This document shows positions 7,494-16,126 of a DNA stretch of 29,124 nucleotides, in pieces. A program made the position numbers and the translations under genes. Numbering within the stretch: the stretch's first letter is position 1; each line of letters begins with the position of its first letter. A model generated the notes under the pieces. That model was not told the DNA's origin. It did not search any database and was given only the letters and a program-made list of their open reading frames with translations. The stretch comes from JAZDJP01 sp043803805 (GTDB lineage Bacteria; Planctomycetota; JAZDJP01), in NCBI GenBank assembly GCA_043803805.1, contig JAZDJP010000048.1, positions 1 to 29,124 on the forward strand, written 5' to 3'.

Positions 7494-8486
7494 TTAACTT
7501 CTCTCCGCCCCCGCCGCGACACGGAAGGATTTTCCGTCGAACGTCACGCCTCCGCCCGCCGGGACGTCCTTCGACGCCAGCCCGATGAGCCGGAGCGGAT
7601 TCTCGAATCCAACCCGCACGAGGTCGGCCTCCCCGAGAATCCCCAGCGATGCGAGATAATTCATGCACCGCAGAAGCGTGAACGAGGAGCCGGCCAGACA
7701 CCCCTTCTCCGGATGGTGCAACCGCCCGTTGGGTTCCAGAACGACGAGGTTTTCCCGCCCGTGGTAACGCCCGGGGGGCATCCCGGCCAGAGACGACGCG
7801 TCGCTCGTCACGACCGTCCGCGCCACGCCCTTGGCCCGGAGAATCGTTTTCACGACCGCCGCCGGGAGATGATGCCCGTCGGTGATGATCATGGCCGTGA
7901 ACCGATCGTCCGCGATCCCCGTCCAGATGGGATTCGGGTGGCGGGGCAGGAGGTTCGGCAGGCCGTTCCCGAGATGGGTGATGACCGTCGCGCCGGCCGC
8001 GGCCATCCGTCCGAGCGAATCCTCCGTCCAGAGGGAATGCCCCACCGACACCGTGACGCCCCGCTTCGCCGCGCGCCGGGCGAGGGATTCCGCGCCCGGG
8101 GCCTCGGCGGCAATCGTGAGGAATTTCACCGAGCCCTCCGACCACACCATCATATCGTCAAAGAGCGCCTCCGACGGAGCCTGGACCCACTCCGGGTTGT
8201 GCGCCCCCACCGCGCCGGGTTCCGGGGAGATGAACGGCCCTTCGAGGTGAATCCCCAAAATCCGGCCCCGGAACTCCTCCTCCTTCATCGCGGCCGCGAT
8301 GAGGGGAAGGTTCCTCCGGTACACCTCGACGGGACTCGTGACGACCGTCGGCAGAAACGCCGCCGTCCCGTGCGCCAGGAGCGCCCGCGCCACCCGGCGG
8401 AATTCCCCGGGCGAAAGGGAGAGATTCGAAAAACTGACGTTCAGGTATCCGTTCACCTGAAGGTCCACGAAACCGGGAATGTTCAT
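7494..8486 (-). CDS. nagA: N-acetylglucosamine-6-phosphate deacetylase-like amidohydrolase, short N-terminus
   Basis: Amidohydrolase-superfamily TIM-barrel enzyme expected to remove acetate from N-acetylglucosamine-6-phosphate in amino-sugar recycling. Metal and substrate motifs are in order: PGFVDLQVNG (4-13), HLEGPF (80-85) with metal ligand Glu82, VGHS (148-151) with His150, THLGN (170-174) with His171, TDGHHLP (202-208), and catalytic Asp229 in VTSDAS. Usual NagA proteins are about 380 aa; here (330 aa) translation begins directly at the PGF(I/V)D motif, so the small N-terminal beta-domain strand segment of some 50 residues is missing. A strong GGGAGG ribosome site supports the ATG, and only repeats lie upstream, so the short form looks genuine. 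Confidence 0.87.
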   Translation of the reverse strand: MNIPGFVDLQVNGYLNVSFSNLSLSPGEFRRVARALLAHGTAAFLPTVVTSPVEVYRRNLPLIAAAMKEEEFRGRILGIHLEGPFISPEPGAVGAHNPEWVQAPSEALFDDMMVWSEGSVKFLTIAAEAPGAESLARRAAKRGVTVSVGHSLWTEDSLGRMAAAGATVITHLGNGLPNLLPRHPNPIWTGIADDRFTAMIITDGHHLPAAVVKTILRAKGVARTVVTSDASSLAGMPPGRYHGRENLVVLEPNGRLHHPEKGCLAGSSFTLLRCMNYLASLGILGEADLVRVGFENPLRLIGLASKDVPAGGGVTFDGKSFRVAAGAERS

Positions 8487-8514
8487 ACGTCCTCCCTTAA
8501 ATGAACATCAGCAA

Positions 8515-8601
8515 GAGTTCTGAGTGCTGAGTGCTGAGTTCTGAGTAGTGAGTTGAATGTCTCCACGTACTCAGCACTCAGTACTCAGTACTCAGCACTT
8601 T
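8515..8601. repeat. Heptameric TGAGTNN arrays, inverted pair
   Basis: The left arm is five tandem 7-mers (TGAGTGC, TGAGTGC, TGAGTTC, TGAGTAG, TGAGTTG) at 8521-8555, with a partial unit before them. The right arm, at 8567-8601, has the same unit in the opposite orientation (GTACTCA, GCACTCA, GTACTCA, GTACTCA, GCACTTT). The arms are 11 bp apart and can fold into an imperfect hairpin of about 30 bp. They fill the gap between the SDR stop and the nagA start. A third array of this family is at 28940-28973. Confidence 0.85.
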
Positions 8602-8608
8602 TCATCCC

Positions 8609-9334
8609 CTATCCCATCCCCGTCACGGTGAGCGATTCCCCGTTGTCCTTCGCCCCGAGCGCCAGGAGAAACGGCGCCGCCACGCGCGCCCACGCCTCCG
8701 GGGACGGGCAATTCCCCGCCGACGCCCCGAAACAACTCCGAAGCATCCGGGTGTTGATGACCCCGGGATTGAGCGGCACCGCGGCCATGCCCGCCGGCAA
8801 CTCCTGGGCGAGGGATTTCGTCAGACCCTCGACGGCCCATTTTGTCGCGCAGTAGGGGGCGACCTCCGGGCTCGTCGAACGCCCCCACCCCGAACTGATG
8901 TTGACGATGACGCCGGCCTTCCGCGCCGCCATCGCCGGGACGACGTGGCGTATGACGTTCGCGACGCCCTTCACGTTCACGTCCACGACGGAATCGAACT
9001 CCGCGGCCGGGATTTTCCAGAGCGGTGCGTTTCGGTTGATGCGGGCGGCGTTGTTCACCAGAAGGTCCGGCGTCCCGACCGCGGCGAGCACCCGTTTCGC
9101 CCAGACGGCGACCGCCGCGTCCGCGGCGACGTCCACCACATCGAAATTATGCGGCGCGCCGAAATTCTTCCGCAGGGCCGCGATCTCGCCCGCCGACCGG
9201 CCGCATCCGGCGACCGTGTGCCCGAGACGGATGAATTCCTCCGCGAGCGCCCGACCGATGCCGTGCGTCGCGCCGGTGATGAACACCACCCGGAGGGATT
9301 TTTCAGCCGGGTTTTTCCGCGATTCGCGACCCAT
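8609..9334 (-). CDS. Short-chain dehydrogenase/reductase
   Basis: Classical SDR oxidoreductase, 241 aa, NAD(P)-dependent. It has the Rossmann cofactor motif TGATHGIG (20-27), the NNAA motif (94-97), the structural Asn120, and the catalytic set Ser147/148 (NISSGWG), Tyr161 and Lys165 (YCATK), followed by LNPGVINTRM, the usual PG motif. The residue after the second strand (CGRS) suggests NADPH preference. ATG at 9334 gives normal family length; a longer frame upstream would overlap mutY. The first codons (MGRESRKN) come from a dispersed GCGANTC repeat, so translation may really begin nearer the VVFITG strand. It lies 52 bp after mutY on the same strand. Substrate unknown. Confidence 0.88.
   Translation of the reverse strand: MGRESRKNPAEKSLRVVFITGATHGIGRALAEEFIRLGHTVAGCGRSAGEIAALRKNFGAPHNFDVVDVAADAAVAVWAKRVLAAVGTPDLLVNNAARINRNAPLWKIPAAEFDSVVDVNVKGVANVIRHVVPAMAARKAGVIVNISSGWGRSTSPEVAPYCATKWAVEGLTKSLAQELPAGMAAVPLNPGVINTRMLRSCFGASAGNCPSPEAWARVAAPFLLALGAKDNGESLTVTGMG
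9312..9332. repeat. Copy of the TTTTTCCGCGANTCGCGAC repeat at the SDR start
   Basis: TTTTTCCGCGATTCGCGACC here matches the stretch at 9541-9560, which differs only in the base after CGCGA and the last base. It contains two GCGANTC-type heptamers. It overlaps the first codons of the SDR gene, giving the peptide RESRKN, which recurs as RDSRKN inside MutY. Confidence 0.7.
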
Positions 9335-9386
9335 GACTTGAGATTTTCCTTCCCGACCCGGTGACTCTCCGACTCGCCGACTTCTT

Positions 9387-10564
<1,178 letters not shown>

Positions 10565-10568
<4 letters not shown>

Positions 10569-11194
10569 CGTCTTACGTTTTTGTCAATCCAGGTCCGGAG
10601 GGTCTTGACATGGGTCCACATGGCGGGCTTGAGCCCGGCATTGTAAAGGAGGGCCGCCGGGTGGTAAAGCACCATGAACTGGATGCCGGGGAATTCCGAA
10701 AGGGTCATGAACTTTCCGGCCTCGTCCGCCATCGCGAACTCCTTCTTGGCCGGATCCAGGTGCTTGAGGGACGTGGCGCCCAGAAGCAAAATCACCCGGG
10801 GCTTTACCAGATCGATCTGCTTTTTCAGAAAGGGGATGCAGGCCGCGGCCTCCTCGGTGCGCGGTGCGCGGTTCTCCGGCGGACGGCACTTCACGACGTT
10901 GGCGATGAGCATCTCCTCGTTGGTGTCCAGGTGCACCGCCCGCATGATTTCGTCGAAGAGTTTCCCCGCCCGCCCCACGAAGGCCTTGCCCTGCTTGTCC
11001 TCGTTCTCGCCGGGCCCCTCCCCGATGACCATGATGCGGGCCTTCGGGACGCCGCGGTCCACCACGATCTGCGTGCGGTGCGCGGCCAGACCGCACCGCT
11101 GGCAATTGGTGCCGGCCATGCGCGTACGGAACTCCCCGTAGTCGCCGGCGGTGAGGATGTGATTGAGGGTGGCGTCGAACAGGTCGAACTGCAT
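10565..11194 (-). CDS. udg: Type 4 uracil-DNA glycosylase (Fe-S)
   Basis: Family 4 uracil-DNA glycosylase, 209 aa, which excises uracil from deaminated DNA. The water-activating motif GEGPGENEDKQGKAFVGRAG (58-77) is diagnostic of this family and differs from family 1 Ung. His178 in YHPAALL is the conserved second-motif histidine. Four cysteines for a 4Fe-4S cluster are present: Cys31, Cys34 (CQRC), Cys103 (VVKCRP) and Cys119. It is the first gene of a minus-strand run and ends in an ATGA overlap with mutY, joining two glycosylases in one unit. No ribosome site precedes the ATG; a promoter sits so close that the mRNA is probably leaderless. Confidence 0.93.
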
Positions 11195-11200
11195 GAGGAC

Positions 11201-11228
11201 ATCCTATCGCGCCCGCGCTGATTTTCAA
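11201..11228 (-). promoter_or_regulatory. Leaderless promoter of udg-mutY
   Basis: On the minus strand TTGAAA (11228-11223), a 16-bp spacer and TAGGAT (11206-11201) make a good sigma-70 promoter. Only six bases (GTCCTC) separate the -10 box from the udg ATG, so the transcript should begin at the start codon. Confidence 0.6.
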
Positions 11229-11249
11229 TGGGCGGGAGGACATGATGGG

Positions 11250-11255
11250 TATAAT
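11250..11255 (+). promoter_or_regulatory. Consensus -10 box of the lipoprotein gene
   Basis: TATAAT, an exact -10 consensus, lies 61 bp before the lipoprotein ATG. No convincing -35 box is found 16-19 bp upstream. It is divergent from the udg promoter, whose -35 box lies about 20 bp to the left. Confidence 0.4.
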
Positions 11256-11316
11256 GGCGGAGCGCGTAGGCGGATTTGGCGGGGAGACGAGTACAAATAC
11301 GCAAAAGGAGAAGTCC

Positions 11317-12009
11317 ATGAGAAAAACCAACATCATGCTCGCCGTTGCGGCGCTCGCGTTCGCCATTTGTTCCTGCAATCCAGAATCCAAGAACCCTTTG
11401 TCGGATCCATCCACCGCAAAACATGACAGTCGCCTGACGGGGACATGGGTGGGGCAAGTGGATGACATCAAGAGCCGAGACGTCGTCTGGCTTCACATTT
11501 CGGAAATCAAAGGATCGATGACAAAATTCATTCAAATTAATACGGACAAGGGAAATGATATCAATTTCTACAAGGCTTTTTCGACGACCATTGGCAATGA
11601 AACTTATCTGAACATCAAACCGGACGTTCCAGAGGAGGGTTTCCTCACCGAAGAAAAGAGGGCGGAGATAGAAACGTCAAATTACCTGCTGGCGAAATAC
11701 GCCATCTCGAAGGACGGCATTCTTCGAATCTGGTTGATGACCAACGCGATATCCAAGGCCATCGAGAATGGGCAAATCAAGGGCATCCCCGAAAAAAATG
11801 AAACGCAGGGGAACACAACCGTACACACAAATGCCGAAATCACCGATTCGTCCGAGAACCTTGTCACGTTTCTCTCGACAACCGACCACCAGGGATTGTT
11901 CGGGCTGGCGTTAAAACTTCGCCGTGTCAACACACCGCCTCCGGCATGGGACGGAGAAGAATCGAAACAGGAATCCCTCAAGGGAAAACGCCGTCCCTCG
12001 ACCCCATGA
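11317..12009 (+). CDS. Putative secreted lipoprotein of unknown function
   Basis: Protein of 230 aa that I do not recognise. It begins with a lipoprotein-type signal peptide: a basic MRKTN start, the hydrophobic MLAVAALAFAI, then CSCN, where either cysteine could be lipidated. The mature part is mixed alpha/beta, with LTGTWVGQVDD early on, a pattern like small lipocalin-type domains that open with a G-x-W strand, and many polar residues. ATG at 11317 was chosen because AAAAGGAG lies 6 nt upstream and the signal peptide starts there. The gene is visibly richer in A and T than its neighbours, with more AAA, AAT and ATT codons, suggesting acquisition or weak expression. It stands alone between divergent and same-strand units. 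Confidence 0.7.
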   Translation: MRKTNIMLAVAALAFAICSCNPESKNPLSDPSTAKHDSRLTGTWVGQVDDIKSRDVVWLHISEIKGSMTKFIQINTDKGNDINFYKAFSTTIGNETYLNIKPDVPEEGFLTEEKRAEIETSNYLLAKYAISKDGILRIWLMTNAISKAIENGQIKGIPEKNETQGNTTVHTNAEITDSSENLVTFLSTTDHQGLFGLALKLRRVNTPPPAWDGEESKQESLKGKRRPSTP

Positions 12010-12025
12010 CAAATCAAACCGATCC

Positions 12026-12053
12026 TTGCGCGTCTTTAAATTCCCACTACCAT
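12026..12053 (+). promoter_or_regulatory. Promoter of the first ligase-like gene
   Basis: TTGCGC (12026-12031), a 16-bp spacer and TACCAT (12048-12053). The block CTACCAT-N-GCCGTT around the -10 box is also found before the second copy at 16094. The -10 element therefore belongs to the duplicated unit, while the -35 side differs. Confidence 0.45.
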
Positions 12054-12085
12054 GGCCGTTGTACGCCAACGGATGAGGCTCCGCC

Positions 12086-13795
12086 ATGTCCCCCGCCCGC
12101 GCGCTCATCTCCATGGTCCGGGCGTTCCATGACTGGACCGGCCGGAGGATCAGCACTCTTGACACCCTCGAGCGTCGCGGCATCGGCCGTTTTCTGGAGA
12201 CCTGCGATCCCGATGCCCTGGAAGCCGAAGGCCGCCGTTTGACCTTGGCCGCCTTTCAGCGGGCCGCCAAACGGGTTCCCGCCTACCGCGAACTGCTCGG
12301 CAAGGAGGGCGTCGCTCCCGAATCGGTGACCACCCTCGAGGACTTCCGCCGGAGGGTTCCCATCACCGGCAAACACAACACCTTCGCGACTTTCCCCATA
12401 GACAGGCTTTGCGTTGACGGCGACCCGGGAGATCTCGCCTCGGTGGTCACCAGCTCCGGGCACTCCGGCATATTCGCCTTCGGCCTCACCGGCCGCTCGG
12501 AAACAGCCGCAGATACAAGGGCCGTTGATTTCGCGCTGGACTATCATTTTGCCGCCGGCTCCCGACGGACGCTTCTCGTCAACGTCCTGCCCATGGGCGT
12601 GAAGGTGTCCAGCCGGCTCTGCACCGTGGCGGATGTCAGCGTTCGCGAGGACATGGCTTTGGGAATCATCAAAGCCCTCGGCCCGCGCTACGACCAGATT
12701 ATTCTCCTGGGAGATCCCAATTTTATCAAACTGCTCCTCGAAGAAGGCCGCGACCATTACGGCATCGACTGGCGTCACATACTCCTCCATGTGGTTGTCG
12801 GCGAAGAGTATGTCTCGGAAACCTGGCGCACCTATATCGCCGGGCTGATCGGCAGCGCCGATCCGTCCGACCGCGATGAGGGCATGGTGGCCTTCACCAT
12901 GGGCGCGGCGGAGATCGGGCTGAATTTTCTCACGGAATCGGCGGACATCATCCGCCTGCGGCGGGGAATAGTCGAAAACCAGCCTCTGCGCGACTGTCTC
13001 GCGTGTCTGGGGAATCCTTGCACTCCCATGATTTATCAGTACAACCCGCTTTCAACCCACATCGAAGAGATGCTCCTGGGCACCAGCGGCCGGTTCCGGC
13101 ACTTGCTCGTCACCACGATTGACCCGGACCGCCGGCTTCCGCTCATACGTTACCGGCTTGGCGACATGGGCAGGATATTTCCGTACTCCGAGTTTTGCCG
13201 CCGCCTCGAGGAGTTCGGCGCCGGGGACCTCCGTCCGCGCCTGCGCCTGCCGGTCGCGGTGGTCCTGGGCCGTAATGAGTTCATCCGTGCGACACGCGCC
13301 GCCTCGGGCATGACACCCAACTTTCTCAAGGATGCTCTCTACCGCGACCCGCAGGTGGCCGGCGCCGCCACCGGTAATTTCCGCATGTCCCTGCGGGAGG
13401 GACGTATTCTGGTTGAAGTTCAAATACGCCCCGGCGCGGCAAACGCTGATCCGACGGAACTCGCCGCGAGATTTGAGACCGTCTTGCGTCGGCAGATCGC
13501 ATCCGCCTGCGATCAGCCTTATTTCCGGGCTTTCGACGACTGCCTGCATAACCGGGAACTGCCGGCCGGCACGCCACGGGAATGGATAAACATCTTCGAA
13601 ACAGAACGGGAATCGCTCCGGCCTTTTCTGGAGAAGAGTACAGGAAGGATATTCAGGGCGGATGGGGATTTTCTCGCGATACGCTTTTATCCCCACGACG
13701 AATTCCCCTATCCGGTGGACTGGGAAAGGAAAATTTCCTATGTCCGCCCCGAAGACGTCACCGTGTACAAGGAAGCAAGCCGCCTCGAGAGGTAA
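12086..13795 (+). CDS. PaaK-like adenylate-forming (CoA ligase-type) protein, copy A
   Basis: Protein of 569 aa resembling phenylacetate-CoA ligase/CapK-type adenylating enzymes, which activate a carboxylic acid with ATP. Landmarks in order are FQRAAKRVPAYRELL (57-71), VPITGKHN (91-98), the phosphate loop SSGHSG (123-128) in place of SSGTTG, GAAEIG (273-278) at the usual YGxTE site, LIRYRLGD (353-360) with the ribose-binding Asp, and LGRNEF (394-399) opening the C-terminal lid. It is about 130 residues longer than PaaK; the extra tail (from about 480) is unassigned. It is highly similar throughout to the gene at 16127. Its last 58 bp overlap the convergent FeeM-TPR gene. GAGG precedes the ATG. 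The substrate, and whether it uses CoA or a carrier protein, are unknown. Confidence 0.75.
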   Translation: MSPARALISMVRAFHDWTGRRISTLDTLERRGIGRFLETCDPDALEAEGRRLTLAAFQRAAKRVPAYRELLGKEGVAPESVTTLEDFRRRVPITGKHNTFATFPIDRLCVDGDPGDLASVVTSSGHSGIFAFGLTGRSETAADTRAVDFALDYHFAAGSRRTLLVNVLPMGVKVSSRLCTVADVSVREDMALGIIKALGPRYDQIILLGDPNFIKLLLEEGRDHYGIDWRHILLHVVVGEEYVSETWRTYIAGLIGSADPSDRDEGMVAFTMGAAEIGLNFLTESADIIRLRRGIVENQPLRDCLACLGNPCTPMIYQYNPLSTHIEEMLLGTSGRFRHLLVTTIDPDRRLPLIRYRLGDMGRIFPYSEFCRRLEEFGAGDLRPRLRLPVAVVLGRNEFIRATRAASGMTPNFLKDALYRDPQVAGAATGNFRMSLREGRILVEVQIRPGAANADPTELAARFETVLRRQIASACDQPYFRAFDDCLHNRELPAGTPREWINIFETERESLRPFLEKSTGRIFRADGDFLAIRFYPHDEFPYPVDWERKISYVRPEDVTVYKEASRLER

Positions 13796-15996
13796 GGCAA
13801 CCGCGCGGACGCGCAGACCTCGGAAGCCGCCCGCATGCACAACGTCACAATCTCCGGATTTCGGTCGGCCGCGCGGCAGGCCCGAAGCGCTTCTATTGTT
13901 GAAAGCGCCGTATCCGCCAGAAGATAAACGGCTCCGCCGGACTTGTAAAAAGCCAGAGCGTTTTCCATTTCCCCGACCGGCTCCGCGGTTTCCGACAGAC
14001 ACGCCCGAACCAGAGTCCGCAGGGCGCGCCGTTCCGCCTCATAACGCAGGAAACCGGGCATCCGTTCGGAAGACGGCATGTCCTGAATAATCTTCCACGC
14101 CGCCGCCGGCGAACCCGACAGCAACTCCACCCACACCTGCTGAACACTCACTTCCACGCTGTAAATCGAATCCCCCTCGCTCTCCAACTGCGCAAGCTTA
14201 TGAAACTCGCTGGCGTTGGCCCAATTCCGACTGGCCTGTGCCAACATCGCGCGGATATCAAAAAGAGTCGCCTTGGTACTGCGAGAAATCTCCACACCCA
14301 TCTCACGCTCCACCAAGTCCCGCATCTCTTCAGATCCCTGCACATCATCCTCGGCAATCCGAACGGAAACCATCGCATTCGCAGCATCACCGATCACACC
14401 CGGATGTCGCGCCCTCTGCGCGAACTCCAGAGACTGACGGGCATCGGCGTGCGCCTCCGTGAGACGACCGAGCGCCAAAAAAGCCCGCGCCCGCATGGAA
14501 AACAGCAACGAAACATTGAAAGGATTGGAATACATGTCCACCAGCTTCAAACCACGACCATTACACTCCAGGGTCTCCATCGGCCTTCCGCTGCTGAGGG
14601 CCAATCGGCCCAGGGACTCGTGATATATCAAGAACGGCACACCCCCGACCTTCTCAAAGAGGGCGGCGGCGGATTCCAATTCCGCTCGCGCCTTGATCAA
14701 ATCACCACCACGATATTCCAATACAAAACAATCCTGCGCCAGCACGGTCAGCCCCGAGGACCGGAGAGGGGTATCCGGAGTTTTGAGAAACTCGGCTCGT
14801 GCCTCCCCCAAACGCCGGCGGCCCAGCACCATATCTCTCCGATCCACCGCCATGCGGCCGTCCTGACGGAGAAGTCGGGCGCGAGTCATGGCGGAAAGAC
14901 CGGGCAGCTCCAACCCCTGGCGAATTTCCTCGCAGGCCTCCTGACGCCGGCCCATGAAATGCAACGCGGTGGCGATCAACATACATCCCCTGCCGGAAAG
15001 ATCCGGCGAGAGCGCCATCTCGCGGACCGCCCGGCCGAGTTCCAGTGTGCGCTCGTAAAGCGCGCAATGGAATGCCGCCGTGGCGATATCAAGGCATATC
15101 TGCGCGCGTTCCTTCGGGGCGTAGTCCGGAGGAAGCGCCGCCAACAGCCGTTCGTAGATCTCAATCTCCTCCCGGAAACGGCCTCTTTGAACGCACCCCT
15201 CCGCCTCGTGGCTGACCTTTTCGACCACGAACGCGATATAGAACAAGCGATAGTCCACGTATATACGCTGGGACACCGTGGGCGAGGCCAGGTTCCGGCC
15301 CGTCTCGATCCTTCGGCTCTGATCCGTGAGCCGCTTGTCGGCCGCGCGGGCGGAATCTTCGACGACGGGCACATCCGGCGCCAGACAGCAAAACCAATAG
15401 AGATTGGACGACCTGGGCGCATCGCCGAAGGACGCGCGGTATTTTTCAGGAGCGCCGACCAAATCCAGACGCAGGAGTACGCTGGGGGCGTCGGCGGCCT
15501 CCGGATCGGGCTTGAGACCGCCGATGCGCTTGAAAAGCAGACTCTTGACGTAGAAATTCTCGTGATGCGGCTCGACCAGAACGACGAAGTCGGTCATGTC
15601 GCGCACCTTGCAGGCGAGTAACCACGCCAGCCGGAAGAGTCCACTCAGCACGATCAGCCCGCGGATGCCGAGGTCGCGGTCCAAAGAGAGCTTCGAAATC
15701 TCCACGGCGCGGCGGCCGGTCATATGCAACGCGCCGAGTTCCGCGGGGTAGAGCCGCCCGGAAGGCAATCCCAGAGTCGAGTCGAAGACCAGCGTCATCG
15801 CGGCGATCACGCGGCCGTCGCGGACGGCCACCAGCGTACGCGTCTCGGGCAGAATGTCATGGAGACAGAAATGAACACGGAAGCGATTGGATTGACAGTA
15901 ACCCAGATCCAGGTAGTTGTGATAAACCAGACGCACCGCGCCTTCGACGTCCTCACGCGTTTCAGCGATGCGGTACGCGATGGTCGTGTCAGGCAC
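13738..15996 (-). CDS. FeeM-like N-acyltransferase fused to TPR-type helical repeats
   Basis: A 752-aa fusion. Residues 1-180 match the N-acyl amino acid synthase FeeM / autoinducer-synthase-like GNAT fold: RLVYHNYLDLGY (22-33), LPETRTLVAVRDGRVIAAMT (49-68), GLPSGRLYPAEL (76-87), GRRAVEISKLSLD (94-106) and VEPHHENFYVKSLLFKRIGG (141-160). FeeM enzymes move long-chain acyl groups from acyl carrier protein to an amino acid. From about 255 to 735 there are repeated helix pairs of TPR/MalT type (for example MLIATALHFMGRRQEACEEI). GTG start is supported by GGAG 8 nt upstream and a sigma-70 promoter. It is divergent from one ligase-like gene and overlaps the other tail-to-tail. The last 19 codons are antisense to that gene. 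Product and ligand of the TPR part are unknown. Confidence 0.8.
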   Translation of the reverse strand: MPDTTIAYRIAETREDVEGAVRLVYHNYLDLGYCQSNRFRVHFCLHDILPETRTLVAVRDGRVIAAMTLVFDSTLGLPSGRLYPAELGALHMTGRRAVEISKLSLDRDLGIRGLIVLSGLFRLAWLLACKVRDMTDFVVLVEPHHENFYVKSLLFKRIGGLKPDPEAADAPSVLLRLDLVGAPEKYRASFGDAPRSSNLYWFCCLAPDVPVVEDSARAADKRLTDQSRRIETGRNLASPTVSQRIYVDYRLFYIAFVVEKVSHEAEGCVQRGRFREEIEIYERLLAALPPDYAPKERAQICLDIATAAFHCALYERTLELGRAVREMALSPDLSGRGCMLIATALHFMGRRQEACEEIRQGLELPGLSAMTRARLLRQDGRMAVDRRDMVLGRRRLGEARAEFLKTPDTPLRSSGLTVLAQDCFVLEYRGGDLIKARAELESAAALFEKVGGVPFLIYHESLGRLALSSGRPMETLECNGRGLKLVDMYSNPFNVSLLFSMRARAFLALGRLTEAHADARQSLEFAQRARHPGVIGDAANAMVSVRIAEDDVQGSEEMRDLVEREMGVEISRSTKATLFDIRAMLAQASRNWANASEFHKLAQLESEGDSIYSVEVSVQQVWVELLSGSPAAAWKIIQDMPSSERMPGFLRYEAERRALRTLVRACLSETAEPVGEMENALAFYKSGGAVYLLADTALSTIEALRACRAADRNPEIVTLCMRAASEVCASARLPYLSRRLASLYTVTSSGRT

Positions 15997-16027
15997 GCGA
16001 ATTCTCCGTTACTCCCAACCGGTCGTG

Positions 16028-16056
16028 AGGATACAACGACCTCGGCGCACTGTCAA
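16028..16056 (-). promoter_or_regulatory. Sigma-70 promoter of the FeeM-TPR gene
   Basis: On the minus strand, perfect TTGACA (16056-16051), a 17-bp spacer and TATCCT (16033-16028). Transcription should start near 16021, giving a leader of about 25 nt that holds the GGAG ribosome site. Confidence 0.7.
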
Positions 16057-16071
16057 GCCAGAGCGATTTTC

Positions 16072-16100
16072 TTGTGTCTCTCTCGCACGTGTGCTACCAT
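16072..16100 (+). promoter_or_regulatory. Extended -10 promoter of the second ligase-like gene
   Basis: TTGTGT (16072-16077), a 17-bp spacer and TACCAT (16095-16100), with a TG at -15/-14 giving an extended -10. The spacer contains GCACGTGTGC (16085-16094), with GCAC/GTGC arms, a possible operator. It lies back to back with the FeeM-TPR promoter, the two -35 boxes being 15 bp apart. Confidence 0.6.
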
Positions 16101-16126
16101 TGCCGTTATCGAAAGTGCGGTGTTGT

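Noticed and set aside
6952..8145. 397-codon frame covering flavin reductase and part of nagA
   Set aside because: Only the part from 7470 is the flavin reductase; the upstream codons are the wrong frame of nagA, whose own frame has all catalytic motifs.
15968..16126. In-frame 53-codon N-terminal extension of ligase copy B
   Set aside because: It runs through the divergent promoters into the FeeM-TPR gene, and the other copy starts at the homologous MSP-RALI methionine.
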